A stretch of DNA of 64,000 bases, taken from assembly GCA_019359275.1 (NCBI GenBank), contig JAHHHP010000001.1, forward strand, positions 1 through 64,000, written 5' to 3'. Numbering within the stretch: position 1 is the stretch's first letter; every line of letters begins with the position of its first letter. The notes under the pieces are model-generated. The model worked only from the letters and a program-made list of their open reading frames with translations. It was not told where the DNA came from and did no database searches. Positions 45,174 through 54,829 of the stretch are shown here, one piece after another. The position numbers and the translations under genes are program-made. The stretch comes from Myxacorys chilensis ATA2-1-KO14. Its GTDB lineage: Bacteria; Cyanobacteriota; Cyanobacteriia; Leptolyngbyales; Leptolyngbyaceae.

Positions 45174-45686
45174 TTAGCCTTCAATCTCCAGATCTCCAAT
45201 TACATATTTACGCCATTCTTGATTTACTCCGTTTTTGACATGTTTCGTCACCTCAAAATAAAGACTGCTGTGAGGACGATGAGGCGTCGTCAGCAATGGC
45301 ATATTGGCTTCTTTGGGCGTCCGGCTGCCTTTTTTAACATTGCAACGAACGCAAGCCGTTACCATGTTTTCCCAAGAATCTTCTCCGCCCCGCGATCGCG
45401 GGATCACGTGATCGAGGGTTAGATCGTCTCCTCGATAGCTACAGTATTGGCACATCTGCTCGTCGCGATGCAGAATGTTTTTGCGCGTTAGAGAGATTTC
45501 TTTGTACGGCACACGAACGTAGTGACGCAATCGGATAACCGTGGGTAAGGGAAATCCCGAATAGATGTACTTGCCGTTGTGTTCGACTTGCTCTGCCTTT
45601 CCTTTGATTAGCAACACCACGGCTCGCCGCCAGCTTGTGATGTTAAGCGGTTCAAAGGAAGCGTTAAGCACCAGAACCTTGCCCAT
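45174..45686 (-). CDS. HNH endonuclease family protein
   Basis: The 170-residue protein has CQYCSYRGDDLTLDHVIPRSRGGEDSWENMVTACVRCNVKKG. That gives two CxxC zinc-binding pairs and the Asp-His-Val core of the HNH nuclease (about residues 79-120). The N-terminal VLNASFEPLNITSWRRAVVLL is the usual start of these cyanobacterial proteins. It may act in DNA repair or recombination, or as a homing-type nuclease; no intron or intein is visible nearby. Confidence 0.88.
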   Translation of the reverse strand: MGKVLVLNASFEPLNITSWRRAVVLLIKGKAEQVEHNGKYIYSGFPLPTVIRLRHYVRVPYKEISLTRKNILHRDEQMCQYCSYRGDDLTLDHVIPRSRGGEDSWENMVTACVRCNVKKGSRTPKEANMPLLTTPHRPHSSLYFEVTKHVKNGVNQEWRKYVIGDLEIEG

Positions 45687-46023
45687 TCCAGGAATTTATT
45701 TAAGACAATCTGACTAGTACTGATGCTAACACATTCCTCAAAATGCAGAGTTGAGGCGCAACGACAGCGCTGGGCAAATGCTGAACCAGAATTTTTCTGA
45801 CACACGACTCCGCGATCGAGACAGCGCCTTTCTAACCAATCGTATTGTTTTTGAGTAAAACAATATAAAGTAAAGAGCAATTCAGGTTAACCAGACTTCA
45901 AGTTCAACTTCAAGTTCAAATAGTATTTTTGCAAAAGTTTAAGAAGTTTAAATGAAGAGTTTTAGGTGCTAGGGTGCGATCGTTTGGAGTTTGGCTCTGT
46001 CAATCGCAGATATTGGGTGTGAG

Positions 46024-46029
46024 AAGGAG
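46024..46029 (+). promoter_or_regulatory. Ribosome binding site for alr
   Basis: AAGGAG lies nine bases before ATG 46039 (six before an in-frame GTG), while nothing similar precedes the upstream start at 45991. It supports the shorter protein. Confidence 0.6.
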
Positions 46030-46038
46030 ATAAGTGTG

Positions 46039-47265
46039 ATGTTGAGTTGGGAGCAAAGTCCGAGTGTTGCTCTGATGCAACGAGAGCGGGCGTGGGTAGA
46101 GGTTGATTTAGCGGCCCTCTCTTATAATGTGCAGCAGATTCTAAGCTTGTTGTCGCCGCAAACTGCCTTAATGGCGGTTGTGAAAGCTGATGCGTACGGA
46201 CACGGAGCCATTACCGTTGCTCAAACGGTTCTGCAAGCAGGTGCAACGTGGCTGGGTGTCGCTACCATTCCGGAGGGAATCGAGCTACGAGAGGCAGGAA
46301 TCGAAGCGCCGATTTTGGTGCTAGGAGCGACTCATACAGCAGAGCAAATCCGCGCGATCGCGCAGTGGCAACTCCAGCCAACGCTCTGCACGCCTAAGCA
46401 GGCGCTGGTTTTTTCAGAAGCTGTGAGCGGTCGCGCTTCCTTACCTGTTCATATCAAATTAGACACAGGCATGTCCCGTTTGGGCACATCTTGGCAACAG
46501 GCAACAGAGTTTGTGCAGTTGGTGCAGCGATTACCAAACTTAGCGATCGCTAGCGTTTATTCTCACTTAGCCACCGCCGACGATCCAGATCCAACGGTTC
46601 TGCGCCAGCAGCAACAGCGCTACGAGTCTGCTCTTCGTGCCTGTGGGTTTAATCCCAATAGCACAGCCCCCCTCCGTCCGATGCCGCACTTTCATTTAGC
46701 GAATTCGGCAGCAACACTGACTGACTCTAGCCTTCACTATGATCTTGTACGGACAGGACTGATTATTTATGGACTCTACCCAACCGACCACCTGAAAGAT
46801 CGAGTCAATCTCAGACCCGTGCTGCAAGTTAAAGCGCGAGTGACTCAGGTAAAAACTTTGCAACCCGGAACTGGAGTGAGTTATGGGTACAAATTTATTT
46901 GCGATCGCGAGACTCAAATTGCCGTCGTTGGAATTGGCTACGCAGACGGCGTTCCTCGAAATCTATCGGATAAAATGACGGTTCTCGTTCGGGGACAGCG
47001 GGTTCCTCAAATTGGAGCGATCACGATGGATCAGATCATGCTAGATGTTAGCAAGATTCCAGCACTGCAAGAAGGGGAAGTCGTCACGTTGATCGGACAA
47101 GACGGCAATGAGCAAATCTTAGCGGACGATTGGGCCAAGTTGCTGGGCACCATTTCTTGGGAAATTTTGTGTAGTTTTAAGCATCGGTTGCCCCGTGTTT
47201 CGGTTGGCAAGCCTTACCGAGCTAAACCTCCCATTTCTGAAGTTCATCGTCCATCTAGAGCCTAA
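46039..47265 (+). CDS. alr: Alanine racemase
   Basis: The PLP enzyme interconverts L- and D-alanine for peptidoglycan. From the preferred start (408 residues), the PLP Lys lies in AVVKADAYGHG (Lys49). The family block HIKLDTGMSRLG and the catalytic Tyr in PGTGVSYGYK are present. The C-terminal domain ends with ITMDQIMLDVSKIP and WEILCSFKHRLPR. The start at 45991 would add 16 unlikely residues. The MscS gene follows 94 bp after the stop. Confidence 0.92.
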   Translation: MLSWEQSPSVALMQRERAWVEVDLAALSYNVQQILSLLSPQTALMAVVKADAYGHGAITVAQTVLQAGATWLGVATIPEGIELREAGIEAPILVLGATHTAEQIRAIAQWQLQPTLCTPKQALVFSEAVSGRASLPVHIKLDTGMSRLGTSWQQATEFVQLVQRLPNLAIASVYSHLATADDPDPTVLRQQQQRYESALRACGFNPNSTAPLRPMPHFHLANSAATLTDSSLHYDLVRTGLIIYGLYPTDHLKDRVNLRPVLQVKARVTQVKTLQPGTGVSYGYKFICDRETQIAVVGIGYADGVPRNLSDKMTVLVRGQRVPQIGAITMDQIMLDVSKIPALQEGEVVTLIGQDGNEQILADDWAKLLGTISWEILCSFKHRLPRVSVGKPYRAKPPISEVHRPSRA

Positions 47266-47344
47266 ACCGGTTAAACTGATCCTCCTTAGAAGGGGTTTAT
47301 GGAAGTTGGCCGTCTGCCAATGTAGAACCCCAACGAGCAGAGTT

Positions 47345-47351
47345 AAGGAGG
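47345..47351 (+). promoter_or_regulatory. Ribosome binding site for the MscS-like gene
   Basis: AAGGAGG with eight bases to ATG 47360. This site rules out the much longer upstream frame (47195), which would overlap alr. Confidence 0.8.
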
Positions 47352-47359
47352 ATACGCCT

Positions 47360-48181
47360 ATGGTTGAGACTGAAGGAATTTTAGGGTTTTCGCTGAATTT
47401 TCCTCAACCCGTGTTTGAGAACCAGTTGTCAAACTTGGCATTTCAGTGTGTTAAAGCGATCGCAATCCTGCTCTTGACGCGATGGGGAGCAATAACGGCA
47501 AGACACCTTACCTTTCGTCTGCTCAAATACGCAGAACCCACCTTACAGAAATTCTTGGCGCAGATGTCAGGAATTTTGGTGTGGATGATTGGCGTTGTCG
47601 CGGCCCTCAATACGGTTGGAATTCAAACGACAACTGTGGTCGCCGTGGTGGGCGCAGCGGGTCTGGCGATCGGGCTGGCTTTGCAAAATAGTCTGTCTCA
47701 CTTCGCGGCTGGGATCTTGCTGGTTAGTTTTCGCCCCTTTGAAGTGGGAGATACGATCGAAGGAGCAGGCGTGGCAGGAGCGGTCGATAACATCGGCTTA
47801 TTTTCGACCACTATTCTCACTGCCGATCACGTGCGAATCACAGTTCCCAACAGCAATCTCTTTAGCGGCACGCTGAAAAACAATACAGTGATGGGCACTC
47901 GGCGCGTCGATTTGACGGTTGATATTGGCGATCGCGTCATCGACTCTACCATTACCCAATTGCTTTCCTTGCTGCAAGATCATCCCCTAATTTTGCAAGA
48001 GCCAAAAACGACCTGTCATGTCGATACGATTTCGGCAACGACAACAACGTTGTACCTTCGTCCTTGGTGCGCAGCGAGCCACTACGAGCAGGTGAAATCA
48101 GAAGTTTTGCAGATTGTGAAGGAATCGCTCAGCAGTAGTTCTAAGGCAGAGGGCGAGGGACAAGCCACTAGTGTGGATTAG
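47360..48181 (+). CDS. Small-conductance mechanosensitive channel (MscS family)
   Basis: The 273-residue protein has three predicted membrane helices in the first 125 residues; the pore helix reads VVAVVGAAGLAIGLALQNSLSHFAAGILL. The cytoplasmic beta domain has FEVGDTIEGAGVAGAVDNIGLFSTTI and the alpha-beta end with TTLYLRPWC. It should open under membrane tension in the inner membrane and relieve hypo-osmotic shock. It is close behind alr but has its own ribosome site. Confidence 0.9.
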   Translation: MVETEGILGFSLNFPQPVFENQLSNLAFQCVKAIAILLLTRWGAITARHLTFRLLKYAEPTLQKFLAQMSGILVWMIGVVAALNTVGIQTTTVVAVVGAAGLAIGLALQNSLSHFAAGILLVSFRPFEVGDTIEGAGVAGAVDNIGLFSTTILTADHVRITVPNSNLFSGTLKNNTVMGTRRVDLTVDIGDRVIDSTITQLLSLLQDHPLILQEPKTTCHVDTISATTTTLYLRPWCAASHYEQVKSEVLQIVKESLSSSSKAEGEGQATSVD

Positions 48182-48328
48182 ATAACGCGCGATCGTAGAA
48201 CTTGCAGAGTCTCGTTAGCAGTGGATGGGGTAACGGCTGTAGTGGATCAATAAACGGATCTGTTGACCCTCCATCTATTCAATCTACTTCCACATTAAAT
48301 TTACTTCCACATCCACTGCCAATGCCTG

Positions 48329-48847
48329 TCAATTCTGCCGAACATTGGGCACAACCCGAAGCGGACGTGATGGCTCTATTTCCAGTTCTGACTGCCCTTT
48401 GAAGGACATCAGCTCAGCGTCTCGGTCTTTGATTTTCTCATTTAGTTCTCGAATGCGCCGCGAGAGAATCCGAATAATGTTGAGCGCGATTCCCGGCGTT
48501 TCGTCGATCGCTTCGTAGAGTTGCTGCTGCGTTAAAACCAAACAGTCACAAACCGAAAGAGTCGTCACCGATGCCGATCGCTTGTCGGCATCAAACAGAG
48601 ACATTTCGCCAAAACATTCGCCTTTGTCCATTTGGGCGAGTTCCTGTTTGCCAATATGCACGCGGACGCGACCCGACACAATCACATACAGCGATCGCTC
48701 ATCATCTCCCTGAGTAAAAATTGGCTTCCGTGCCCCAAATGACTGTTCTTCCATAATCGAGGCTAACCGCACCAGAAAATCATCCCGAAGCTCTTGGAAA
48801 ATCGGGACTTGTCGGATTAGGAGCAGGCGGTCAAAACTGTTTAGCAT
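48329..48847 (-). CDS. Cyclic-nucleotide-binding domain protein
   Basis: The 172-residue single CNB domain has IFTQGDDERSLYVIVSGRVRV and the phosphate-binding cassette GECFGEMSLFDADKRSASV. The Glu and Arg contacts for cAMP/cGMP are kept, so it probably binds a cyclic nucleotide. No DNA-binding domain follows; the C-terminus is a coiled helix plus a disordered tail. It starts 54 bp after the MFS-HEAT gene and is probably its operon partner. Confidence 0.85.
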   Translation of the reverse strand: MLNSFDRLLLIRQVPIFQELRDDFLVRLASIMEEQSFGARKPIFTQGDDERSLYVIVSGRVRVHIGKQELAQMDKGECFGEMSLFDADKRSASVTTLSVCDCLVLTQQQLYEAIDETPGIALNIIRILSRRIRELNEKIKDRDAELMSFKGQSELEIEPSRPLRVVPNVRQN

Positions 48848-48901
48848 GGTCGGACGAGGTAGGCACTGTTATTCAAATTTTACGAAGTCTTGTGTCAAAC
48901 G

Positions 48902-51900
48902 CTACAGGGGTTGTGGCTCCACAGGGTTCGACGAATTCTCCTTTGCATGAGAGTGGAGAGCGCCCCTTTGCGCATCGCTTCCTAACTCCTTCATCAATCT
49001 CTTCACTTCACTAGCGACAATTGGATTCGGATCGCCCTGTAAATTCGGCAAAAGACGAGCGAGCGCTTGAGGAGACGCAAGACGTAAATAGCTCAGCACG
49101 GCTTCGCGCACAAATCCAGTCGGATGACTGAGACTTGACAAAATTTGATCACTCGTCAAAGTCCAACGTTCCCGTTGAGCCAGATGAAAACAACATGCCA
49201 ACGTCCAATCTGAAACAAAGTGGCGCAGATTCAGCAAATGTTTCACGCGATCGTGGGGACGCATCGGTACATAGGGCACTAATTGAGCTAGGCTTTGCAG
49301 CTTGTCAATTAGGAGATTACGATCGAGCAGTACTAGAACAGCAGGTTTATTGACAATATCTAACGTGTTATCTAAGATTTCTAGCCCTTGTGCCATGTGA
49401 ATTCGCGACCCAGACTGCAAATTGAAAGAAGCGACCTGAATGGCACTGATGGGATAGAGAAATTTCATCAGCAGAAACAACCGCTCAATCCCATCCGTGG
49501 GTGAATCTTGAAGCGCATTCCTCAGCATGTCGGCTTCTTGCCCCCGCAACCGTTCAGGCATTAAATCGGCCAACGCACCATATACTTGGCCAATAAACAT
49601 CATTTCTTGATCGATCAGCGCTTCAATTCCTCTTCGTCCAAGCTGATCTAACACCCGTTCAATTCCCCGTTCTTGAGGAATTTTGAGCAGAATTTTGAGT
49701 AAGCTGCGACGGCTATTGCCCCAAGATGTGGTGAGGTGAGCAATCAGAATGTTAATGGCTTCGGTTGTGCCAATTTCTCCGATCGCACCCCAAGCCGCAC
49801 TCCGCACAAGGTCAGATTGATGAACATTCTCTGCCAAGCTCACCAGCATGGGTAAGGCGTCATTTTCTAGCTTGACTAAGGCTTTGATTGCCGCTTCACG
49901 AGTCGATTTAATACGAATTCCTTTCAGCAAGTGGGGATAATACTCTTCTGAGCGCGTTGCCCCGATCGCTTCAAGCACTGCCCGCCGCACTTGGATGGAT
50001 CGATCTTCTAACAGTTTTGGCACATAGACCCGCAAGGCTTGCAGATAGACTGCTTCTCCCAATGCCCGACAGCTCATAACCCGTTCTTGCTTGTTCTGAC
50101 TGGTCAACATCAGCCGCAGGGTGTTGGTTGCTTGCGCTTTTTGATGGGGATTGCCGCAACGCAGAATCAACGATGCGACAGTTGCACGCATGACAGGATG
50201 AGTGCCTGGCTGCAGCGAAGGTTCAAGCTGTTTGATGTCAGGAGATCCGTCGGTCAGCATGAGATAGCGCAGCGCGATCGCGGTCACTTCAGGAACCGGC
50301 TTTTCCGCCAATAGATTCTCAACGGTAGGCAAATGAGCTGCGTTTGGATAGTTAAGCATCACCTCCAAGCTTTTGTGTTGTAGGAGAGGCGATAGCTTAC
50401 TCAAAAGCGGGGCGAGAACATCGCCGATGGTTTTGGGATCAATTTGGTTGAGCAACTCGATACACGCTCGCTTGTCTGCTTCGGCCCCCGGTTTTTCTAG
50501 CGTTTCGATCACCGCTTGTTTTAGTGCCCGCAAATCGACTTCGGAGCCGCTTAACTGCCCTCGCCCAGCGCTGAGAACCAGCAACCCAACATATTTTGAC
50601 CGCAGGATCGCGATCGCTACAAGCCATCCCCCCGCAAGCAAAATCATCATGCCAAACACCAGATTTTGCCCAGTGGCACCTGATTGCTGCAAGCCAAAAC
50701 TGCCAATTCCTAACAAGACGAACCCGGTGATGGCTGTTGCAACGGGTTCTGCAATTCCTCGGACTTGAGACTGAATACGATCGCGATACTGGTCTGGAAT
50801 GGCATGAAACAGAAATGGACCTGTGCCAGCAAAAATGGTGTAGTGCAGTAGCTCATAGAGAAATCGCAGACCGACCACGATGAAAAAGATTGGGACTAAC
50901 CCCGTGAAAGAGGCACTGCTAAACAAAATCGTCAGTCCAGGCAGTAGCATCACAGCGGCAAAGACCCCGATCCGACCGATCAGACGGCTGGCAAAGAGCC
51001 ACTGCATCGCCAGTTCACAAATGCCAAGTGATCCATTGAACAACCCCAAAAAGCCAGCCACTTCTCCATGAAGAAAACTATTGCCTGCCGCCCCTGATTG
51101 TTCTCCAAGTTGACTCAAAAATTGGAACTCAACCAGCAAGAGCAGCACCTGCGCCAAGGCAAAGAAAACGAGCAGCAGCATAGCATAATGCCGCATCTCC
51201 CCCCGCATCCGACGAGTTGACGATTCACTAACGGTGTCATCGCGTCGCCGCCGCGCGTCTGGAAACGACTGTCGGTAAGACTGGCTCAGGTAAACCAAAA
51301 CGACTGCACCGACAATCATCATGGCGAATGACACCATAATCACGGTTGGTAAACCGCGATCGCGGGGTAAAACAGCTAACAGAAGCGGCAGCGAGAATCC
51401 TCCAACCACATCTGCAAATAGAATTCCGCTACTGATCAGGGGGTAGGTGCGTTTAACTTCCCGGACGTTAAATAGTTGGTTGGCGGTAATGGATGCATTG
51501 AGATCATTTAAGGCATGGCTGGCTTCTAGCCAAAGCTGCATCAACAAAATCGTAGTCTTGAGAACGACAAATCCTGCAACTTCAACTCCTGCGGGATATC
51601 CCAACCCAATCCAAAAGGCAGGAAGCGGTATGGCAATGACGATCGCAATGAGGATAATCACCCAACGTAGAGGCAAAAATCGCTGCATCCACGAGTAAAG
51701 TAGCCCTAATCCGATCCGGATGCCAGAACTCAGAATGTAAATGAGCGGCAGCGTCGCCGCGCCATATTGAGACAGAAAAAGATCGAGGGCACACGCCTCA
51801 AGCCAAATTAGACCCCACGAGGTTGTGGTGTAAAACGCAAACATTGACGCCGTTCGCTTGCCTTCCCCTTCACGGAGGTTAATCCAGCGTAGGAGCTTGT

Positions 51901-51943
51901 TTCCGAACCCCTCTTTCTTGCGGAATTGGTTTGTCAATACCAT
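48902..51943 (-). CDS. MFS/NTT-like transporter fused to HEAT repeats
   Basis: The 1013-residue fusion has a membrane domain of about twelve helices (about 30-460) resembling the ATP/ADP translocase-type MFS fold (FYTTTSWGLIWLEACALDLFLSQYG, LLYELLHYTIFAG). A long soluble region of HEAT repeats follows (about 470-1000: RRAVLEAIGATRSEEYYPHLLKGI, LVRSAAWGAIGEIGTTEAI, FVREAVLSYLRLASPQALARLL). HEAT arrays usually bind proteins, so the membrane part may be a sensor or anchor. The partner CNB gene (48329-48847) suggests second-messenger control; this is an inference. Confidence 0.83.
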   Translation of the reverse strand: MVLTNQFRKKEGFGNKLLRWINLREGEGKRTASMFAFYTTTSWGLIWLEACALDLFLSQYGAATLPLIYILSSGIRIGLGLLYSWMQRFLPLRWVIILIAIVIAIPLPAFWIGLGYPAGVEVAGFVVLKTTILLMQLWLEASHALNDLNASITANQLFNVREVKRTYPLISSGILFADVVGGFSLPLLLAVLPRDRGLPTVIMVSFAMMIVGAVVLVYLSQSYRQSFPDARRRRDDTVSESSTRRMRGEMRHYAMLLLVFFALAQVLLLLVEFQFLSQLGEQSGAAGNSFLHGEVAGFLGLFNGSLGICELAMQWLFASRLIGRIGVFAAVMLLPGLTILFSSASFTGLVPIFFIVVGLRFLYELLHYTIFAGTGPFLFHAIPDQYRDRIQSQVRGIAEPVATAITGFVLLGIGSFGLQQSGATGQNLVFGMMILLAGGWLVAIAILRSKYVGLLVLSAGRGQLSGSEVDLRALKQAVIETLEKPGAEADKRACIELLNQIDPKTIGDVLAPLLSKLSPLLQHKSLEVMLNYPNAAHLPTVENLLAEKPVPEVTAIALRYLMLTDGSPDIKQLEPSLQPGTHPVMRATVASLILRCGNPHQKAQATNTLRLMLTSQNKQERVMSCRALGEAVYLQALRVYVPKLLEDRSIQVRRAVLEAIGATRSEEYYPHLLKGIRIKSTREAAIKALVKLENDALPMLVSLAENVHQSDLVRSAAWGAIGEIGTTEAINILIAHLTTSWGNSRRSLLKILLKIPQERGIERVLDQLGRRGIEALIDQEMMFIGQVYGALADLMPERLRGQEADMLRNALQDSPTDGIERLFLLMKFLYPISAIQVASFNLQSGSRIHMAQGLEILDNTLDIVNKPAVLVLLDRNLLIDKLQSLAQLVPYVPMRPHDRVKHLLNLRHFVSDWTLACCFHLAQRERWTLTSDQILSSLSHPTGFVREAVLSYLRLASPQALARLLPNLQGDPNPIVASEVKRLMKELGSDAQRGALHSHAKENSSNPVEPQPL

Positions 51944-52144
51944 GAAGCGTGCTGTCCCGGGTTGAATGCGTAAATCAGACTGAGCAAACCTACCAGAGGG
52001 CTAATCACTGAAGATAAAAGATGTGTGCAGCGTGATCTGGTGAATCGTACTCAGAATGTGGATAAAGATGAGTTGCCTCTAGCATTCCCAAATCGAATTA
52101 CATTTTTTGATCAAGATGCTTTTGATCAAGATTGAGGTTGCACT

Positions 52145-52249
52145 ATGGAAATTACCCGTGTTTCGCTGATCCCCGCTCTAAAAAGCATTGTTCCTGTAGG
52201 TACTGCCGTGCCCCCATACAGTGTCGCGTTAGAAATCGGTATGTCATGA
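52145..52249 (+). CDS. Possible 34-residue small protein
   Basis: An ATG frame with a GAGG about six bases upstream encodes MEITRVSLIPALKSIVPVG and continues to ALEIGMS. Its stop codon touches the infC terminator hairpin. Two TTTGATCAAGAT copies (52106-52117 and 52121-52132) lie just upstream as possible operator or promoter elements. It has no known motif; peptide conservation would be needed to accept it. Confidence 0.35.
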   Translation: MEITRVSLIPALKSIVPVGTAVPPYSVALEIGMS

Positions 52250-52286
52250 AAAAACAGAGGATGGCATTATTCAGCCATCCTCTGTT
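52249..52286 (-). terminator. Intrinsic terminator of infC
   Basis: A perfect 13-bp stem (AACAGAGGATGGC at 52253-52265 with its complement at 52274-52286) and an 8-nt loop are followed on the minus strand by a run of six T. It lies about 40 bp past the infC stop codon. Confidence 0.85.
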
Positions 52287-52324
52287 GGATATCAGCTCAC
52301 CAATGAGGTGAATCAGTAAACCGT

Positions 52325-52858
52325 TTACTTCTTAGGCGCAAGCAACATCATCATGTTCCGACCCTCTTTCTTCGGGGCTTGCTGCACCTCTGCAATTTCC
52401 TGCAAATCTTGAGCCATGCGCTTCAGCAATGTTTCTGCTAGGTCGCTGTGCTGAATTTCTCTTCCACGGAACATAATCGTAGCTTTTACTTTATCGCCTG
52501 ACTTCAGGAAGCGTTGCGCCTGGGTGATTCGCACATGGTAATCGTGTTCTTCGATCTTATAGCGCATCTTAACTTCTTTGACATCAACGGTGTGTTGCTT
52601 CTTGCGGGCTTCTTTCGCCTTTTTCTCTTGCTCGAATTTGTGCTTCCCGTAGTCGATAATTTTGCAGACGGGCGGATCAGCTTTGTCACTCACTAGCACG
52701 AGATCGAGTTCTTTTTCGTCAGCTAGCTGCTGCGCTTCTCTCGAAGTCATGATCCCTAGCTGGGCACCGTCAGCATCAATCACCCGCAGTTTGGGAAATC
52801 GAATGCGATCGTTGATGATGGGAATGTCTCGATTGGGTCTTCTTTCGCTCACAGGCAC
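52325..52858 (-). CDS. infC: Translation initiation factor IF-3
   Basis: It prevents subunit joining and checks start-codon and initiator-tRNA choice on the 30S subunit. The N-terminal part has [44 protein letters not shown], and the linker and C-terminal domain have [31 protein letters not shown] and [15 protein letters not shown]. No ATG sits at the expected start; GTG 52858 gives [11 protein letters not shown], the normal family length (177 residues). IF-3 genes often have rare start codons for autoregulation, which may apply here. Confidence 0.92.
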   Translation of the reverse strand: MPVSERRPNRDIPIINDRIRFPKLRVIDADGAQLGIMTSREAQQLADEKELDLVLVSDKADPPVCKIIDYGKHKFEQEKKAKEARKKQHTVDVKEVKMRYKIEEHDYHVRITQAQRFLKSGDKVKATIMFRGREIQHSDLAETLLKRMAQDLQEIAEVQQAPKKEGRNMMMLLAPKK

Positions 52859-53116
52859 CTGTAGGTAAGGGTGGATAAGGGGTAGACAGCAAGAACGCTG
52901 CCCAAAATGCATCGACCGCTAAAGCTTAACCTCTAACGTTAATTAGACAGGGGATTTGATGCGATCAATCACAAACAGTTTTAGGTAAAAACAGTTGTCA
53001 ACAAGTCAGCAAGACTGTATAACGTCATTCTACTCAGTCAAGGCAAATTTCGGTTGAGATCTTAACGTAAATTCTATGTGGTCAGGATTCTATCAAGTCA
53101 GACAGCGAGTGCGCTT

Positions 53117-54613
53117 TTAAGGGCACGATCGCAGTTGGGCTAAGAGCAGGGCAATCTCATCTAGGGCATCTCGTTGTACTGAGGTTGAGTCTTTCGACTG
53201 ATTGAGAATGAAGCTGAACACAAGCGGCGGGTGTTGAATGGGGCTAATATAGCCTGACATGGCGCTCACTCCGGTAAGCGTTCCCGTTTTCGCTTGCAGG
53301 ATTCCTTGAGCTGGAGTGTTCTGAAATCGATTTCGGAGCGAACCACTCAGACCTGCGATTGGCAATGAAGCTCGATAGAGGGAGCCTTCAGGCTGTTGGC
53401 TCATCGTTTGCAGCGTTTCGACAAGGGCAGAAGGAGTAACCAAATCCTGACGAGCTAAGCCTGCTCCATCGACTATAGAAAACCGTTCGCTATTAATTCC
53501 TAAGCGACTCAAGACATCCGTTAGGGTCAATAGTCCTTGAGCCAAAATAGACGTGCTGAGTTTAGAAGGCGTCCCCTGACTCAAGAGTTTGAGTAACGCC
53601 TCGGCGTAAAGATTATCGCTATTTTGATTGGTAAATTTGATCAACTCAGCGATCGTTGGCGAATCAACACTTGCAATCTCTGTGCCGAACCTATTACGCA
53701 TCCGACTGACTTGAGCGCGATCCACCACAATGCCTTCCTTAGAAAGAGCCTGCTGGAAGTGTTTCAAGAAATGGGCGGTGGGATCACTAATCGCGACAAC
53801 GTCAGAGTATGGAGCCGCCCCAACCCGGAGTTGCCCAGACACCCTCAGAATCGGCTGGGTGAGATCTCGCTCTACAACCACATCCTCCGACGCTTGAGCA
53901 TTCCCTGTCATGGACGTGTTTTCGATTGTCCACAGATCGGCTTGCGCGGCGTCTTCCCACTGGAGGCGTAGCGGTTGCCCAAGAGCTTGAGGAGAAAGCG
54001 TCAGCGTTAGTAAATTGCGGTTTAGAATCAATCGGCTGACTGGCGCACCGTAACTTTCCTGCACATCTCCTACGGCCCAATCGTCATTGAGCGGCTCGGT
54101 ATCGCTATCTTCGACCTGAAGTTGCGCGATGCGTCGGATGCCTTTCTGCGTTAGCTGCTGAGCGAGGCTAACCAACTGAGCATCCGTCAAGCTGGGATCG
54201 CCTTGTCCGACTAATCGAATTTGCCAACCGTTAGGTGTCTGAGCACCATAAACGGGAGTGCGAATCCGATATCGAGACCCAAATTTACTTAGAACAGCAG
54301 CGGTCGTCAGCAGTTTTGCGTTAGAAGCGGGAACAAAATACTGCTCTGCATCGCGGGCATAGAGCGTTTCTCGCTTTCCTAGCGTTTGCACCAAAACGCC
54401 CAAGCGCGATCGCCGAAACATGGGTCGGTTCGCAATCGCCTCGATCGCGGCAGGAAGCTGGCTGGAACACAGCGCAGGTGGAGCAGACCAAGCACGGTTA
54501 GGAAGCAATACAAATAGGCAACTACTGATCCAACTGCTGAGCAAGAGAAACTTGAGCCATGTAGCTTTCTGGAATGAAGCAGAGTCGATTGGATCACAGA
54601 GGTAGGTGGTCAT
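53117..54613 (-). CDS. dacB: D-alanyl-D-alanine carboxypeptidase/endopeptidase (PBP4 type)
   Basis: This class C low-molecular-weight penicillin-binding protein of 498 residues starts with an N-terminal membrane/signal segment (residues 17-44). Its active-site motifs are S-x-x-K (PASNAKL, Ser97), the SDN motif (NQNSDNLYAEALLKLL) and the KTG motif (LQAKTGTLTGVS). It trims or cleaves peptidoglycan crosslinks in the periplasm. GxxIDGAGLARQD and the ending DEIALLLAQL fit the DacB family. Confidence 0.92.
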   Translation of the reverse strand: MTTYLCDPIDSASFQKATWLKFLLLSSWISSCLFVLLPNRAWSAPPALCSSQLPAAIEAIANRPMFRRSRLGVLVQTLGKRETLYARDAEQYFVPASNAKLLTTAAVLSKFGSRYRIRTPVYGAQTPNGWQIRLVGQGDPSLTDAQLVSLAQQLTQKGIRRIAQLQVEDSDTEPLNDDWAVGDVQESYGAPVSRLILNRNLLTLTLSPQALGQPLRLQWEDAAQADLWTIENTSMTGNAQASEDVVVERDLTQPILRVSGQLRVGAAPYSDVVAISDPTAHFLKHFQQALSKEGIVVDRAQVSRMRNRFGTEIASVDSPTIAELIKFTNQNSDNLYAEALLKLLSQGTPSKLSTSILAQGLLTLTDVLSRLGINSERFSIVDGAGLARQDLVTPSALVETLQTMSQQPEGSLYRASLPIAGLSGSLRNRFQNTPAQGILQAKTGTLTGVSAMSGYISPIQHPPLVFSFILNQSKDSTSVQRDALDEIALLLAQLRSCP

Positions 54614-54829
54614 GGAACGAATCTTGGAGAGCTTGGCGATCGCAAGAATGAGGAAACAAGTTTGAAACGATTGTATTGGCTTTTATCTTGGATTAAGTGA
54701 AAATATCTTCCTACTAGATATGCAGCGCAGAATAATAGTTCACACTTTAAATCCCCCTTAAGAGAGGACTGTAATCCAGAATTCATTGAATACGATCGAA
54801 GGTATAGTAGTCTCTCCAAGGTGATCTCT

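Noticed and set aside
45608..45880. 90-residue minus-strand frame upstream of the HNH gene
   Set aside because: Overlaps the HNH gene and its upstream DNA; Cys- and Phe-rich chance frame without homology that I can see.
47195..47359. Upstream extension of the MscS-like frame
   Set aside because: Overlaps the end of alr, and the strong AAGGAGG site marks ATG 47360 as the start.
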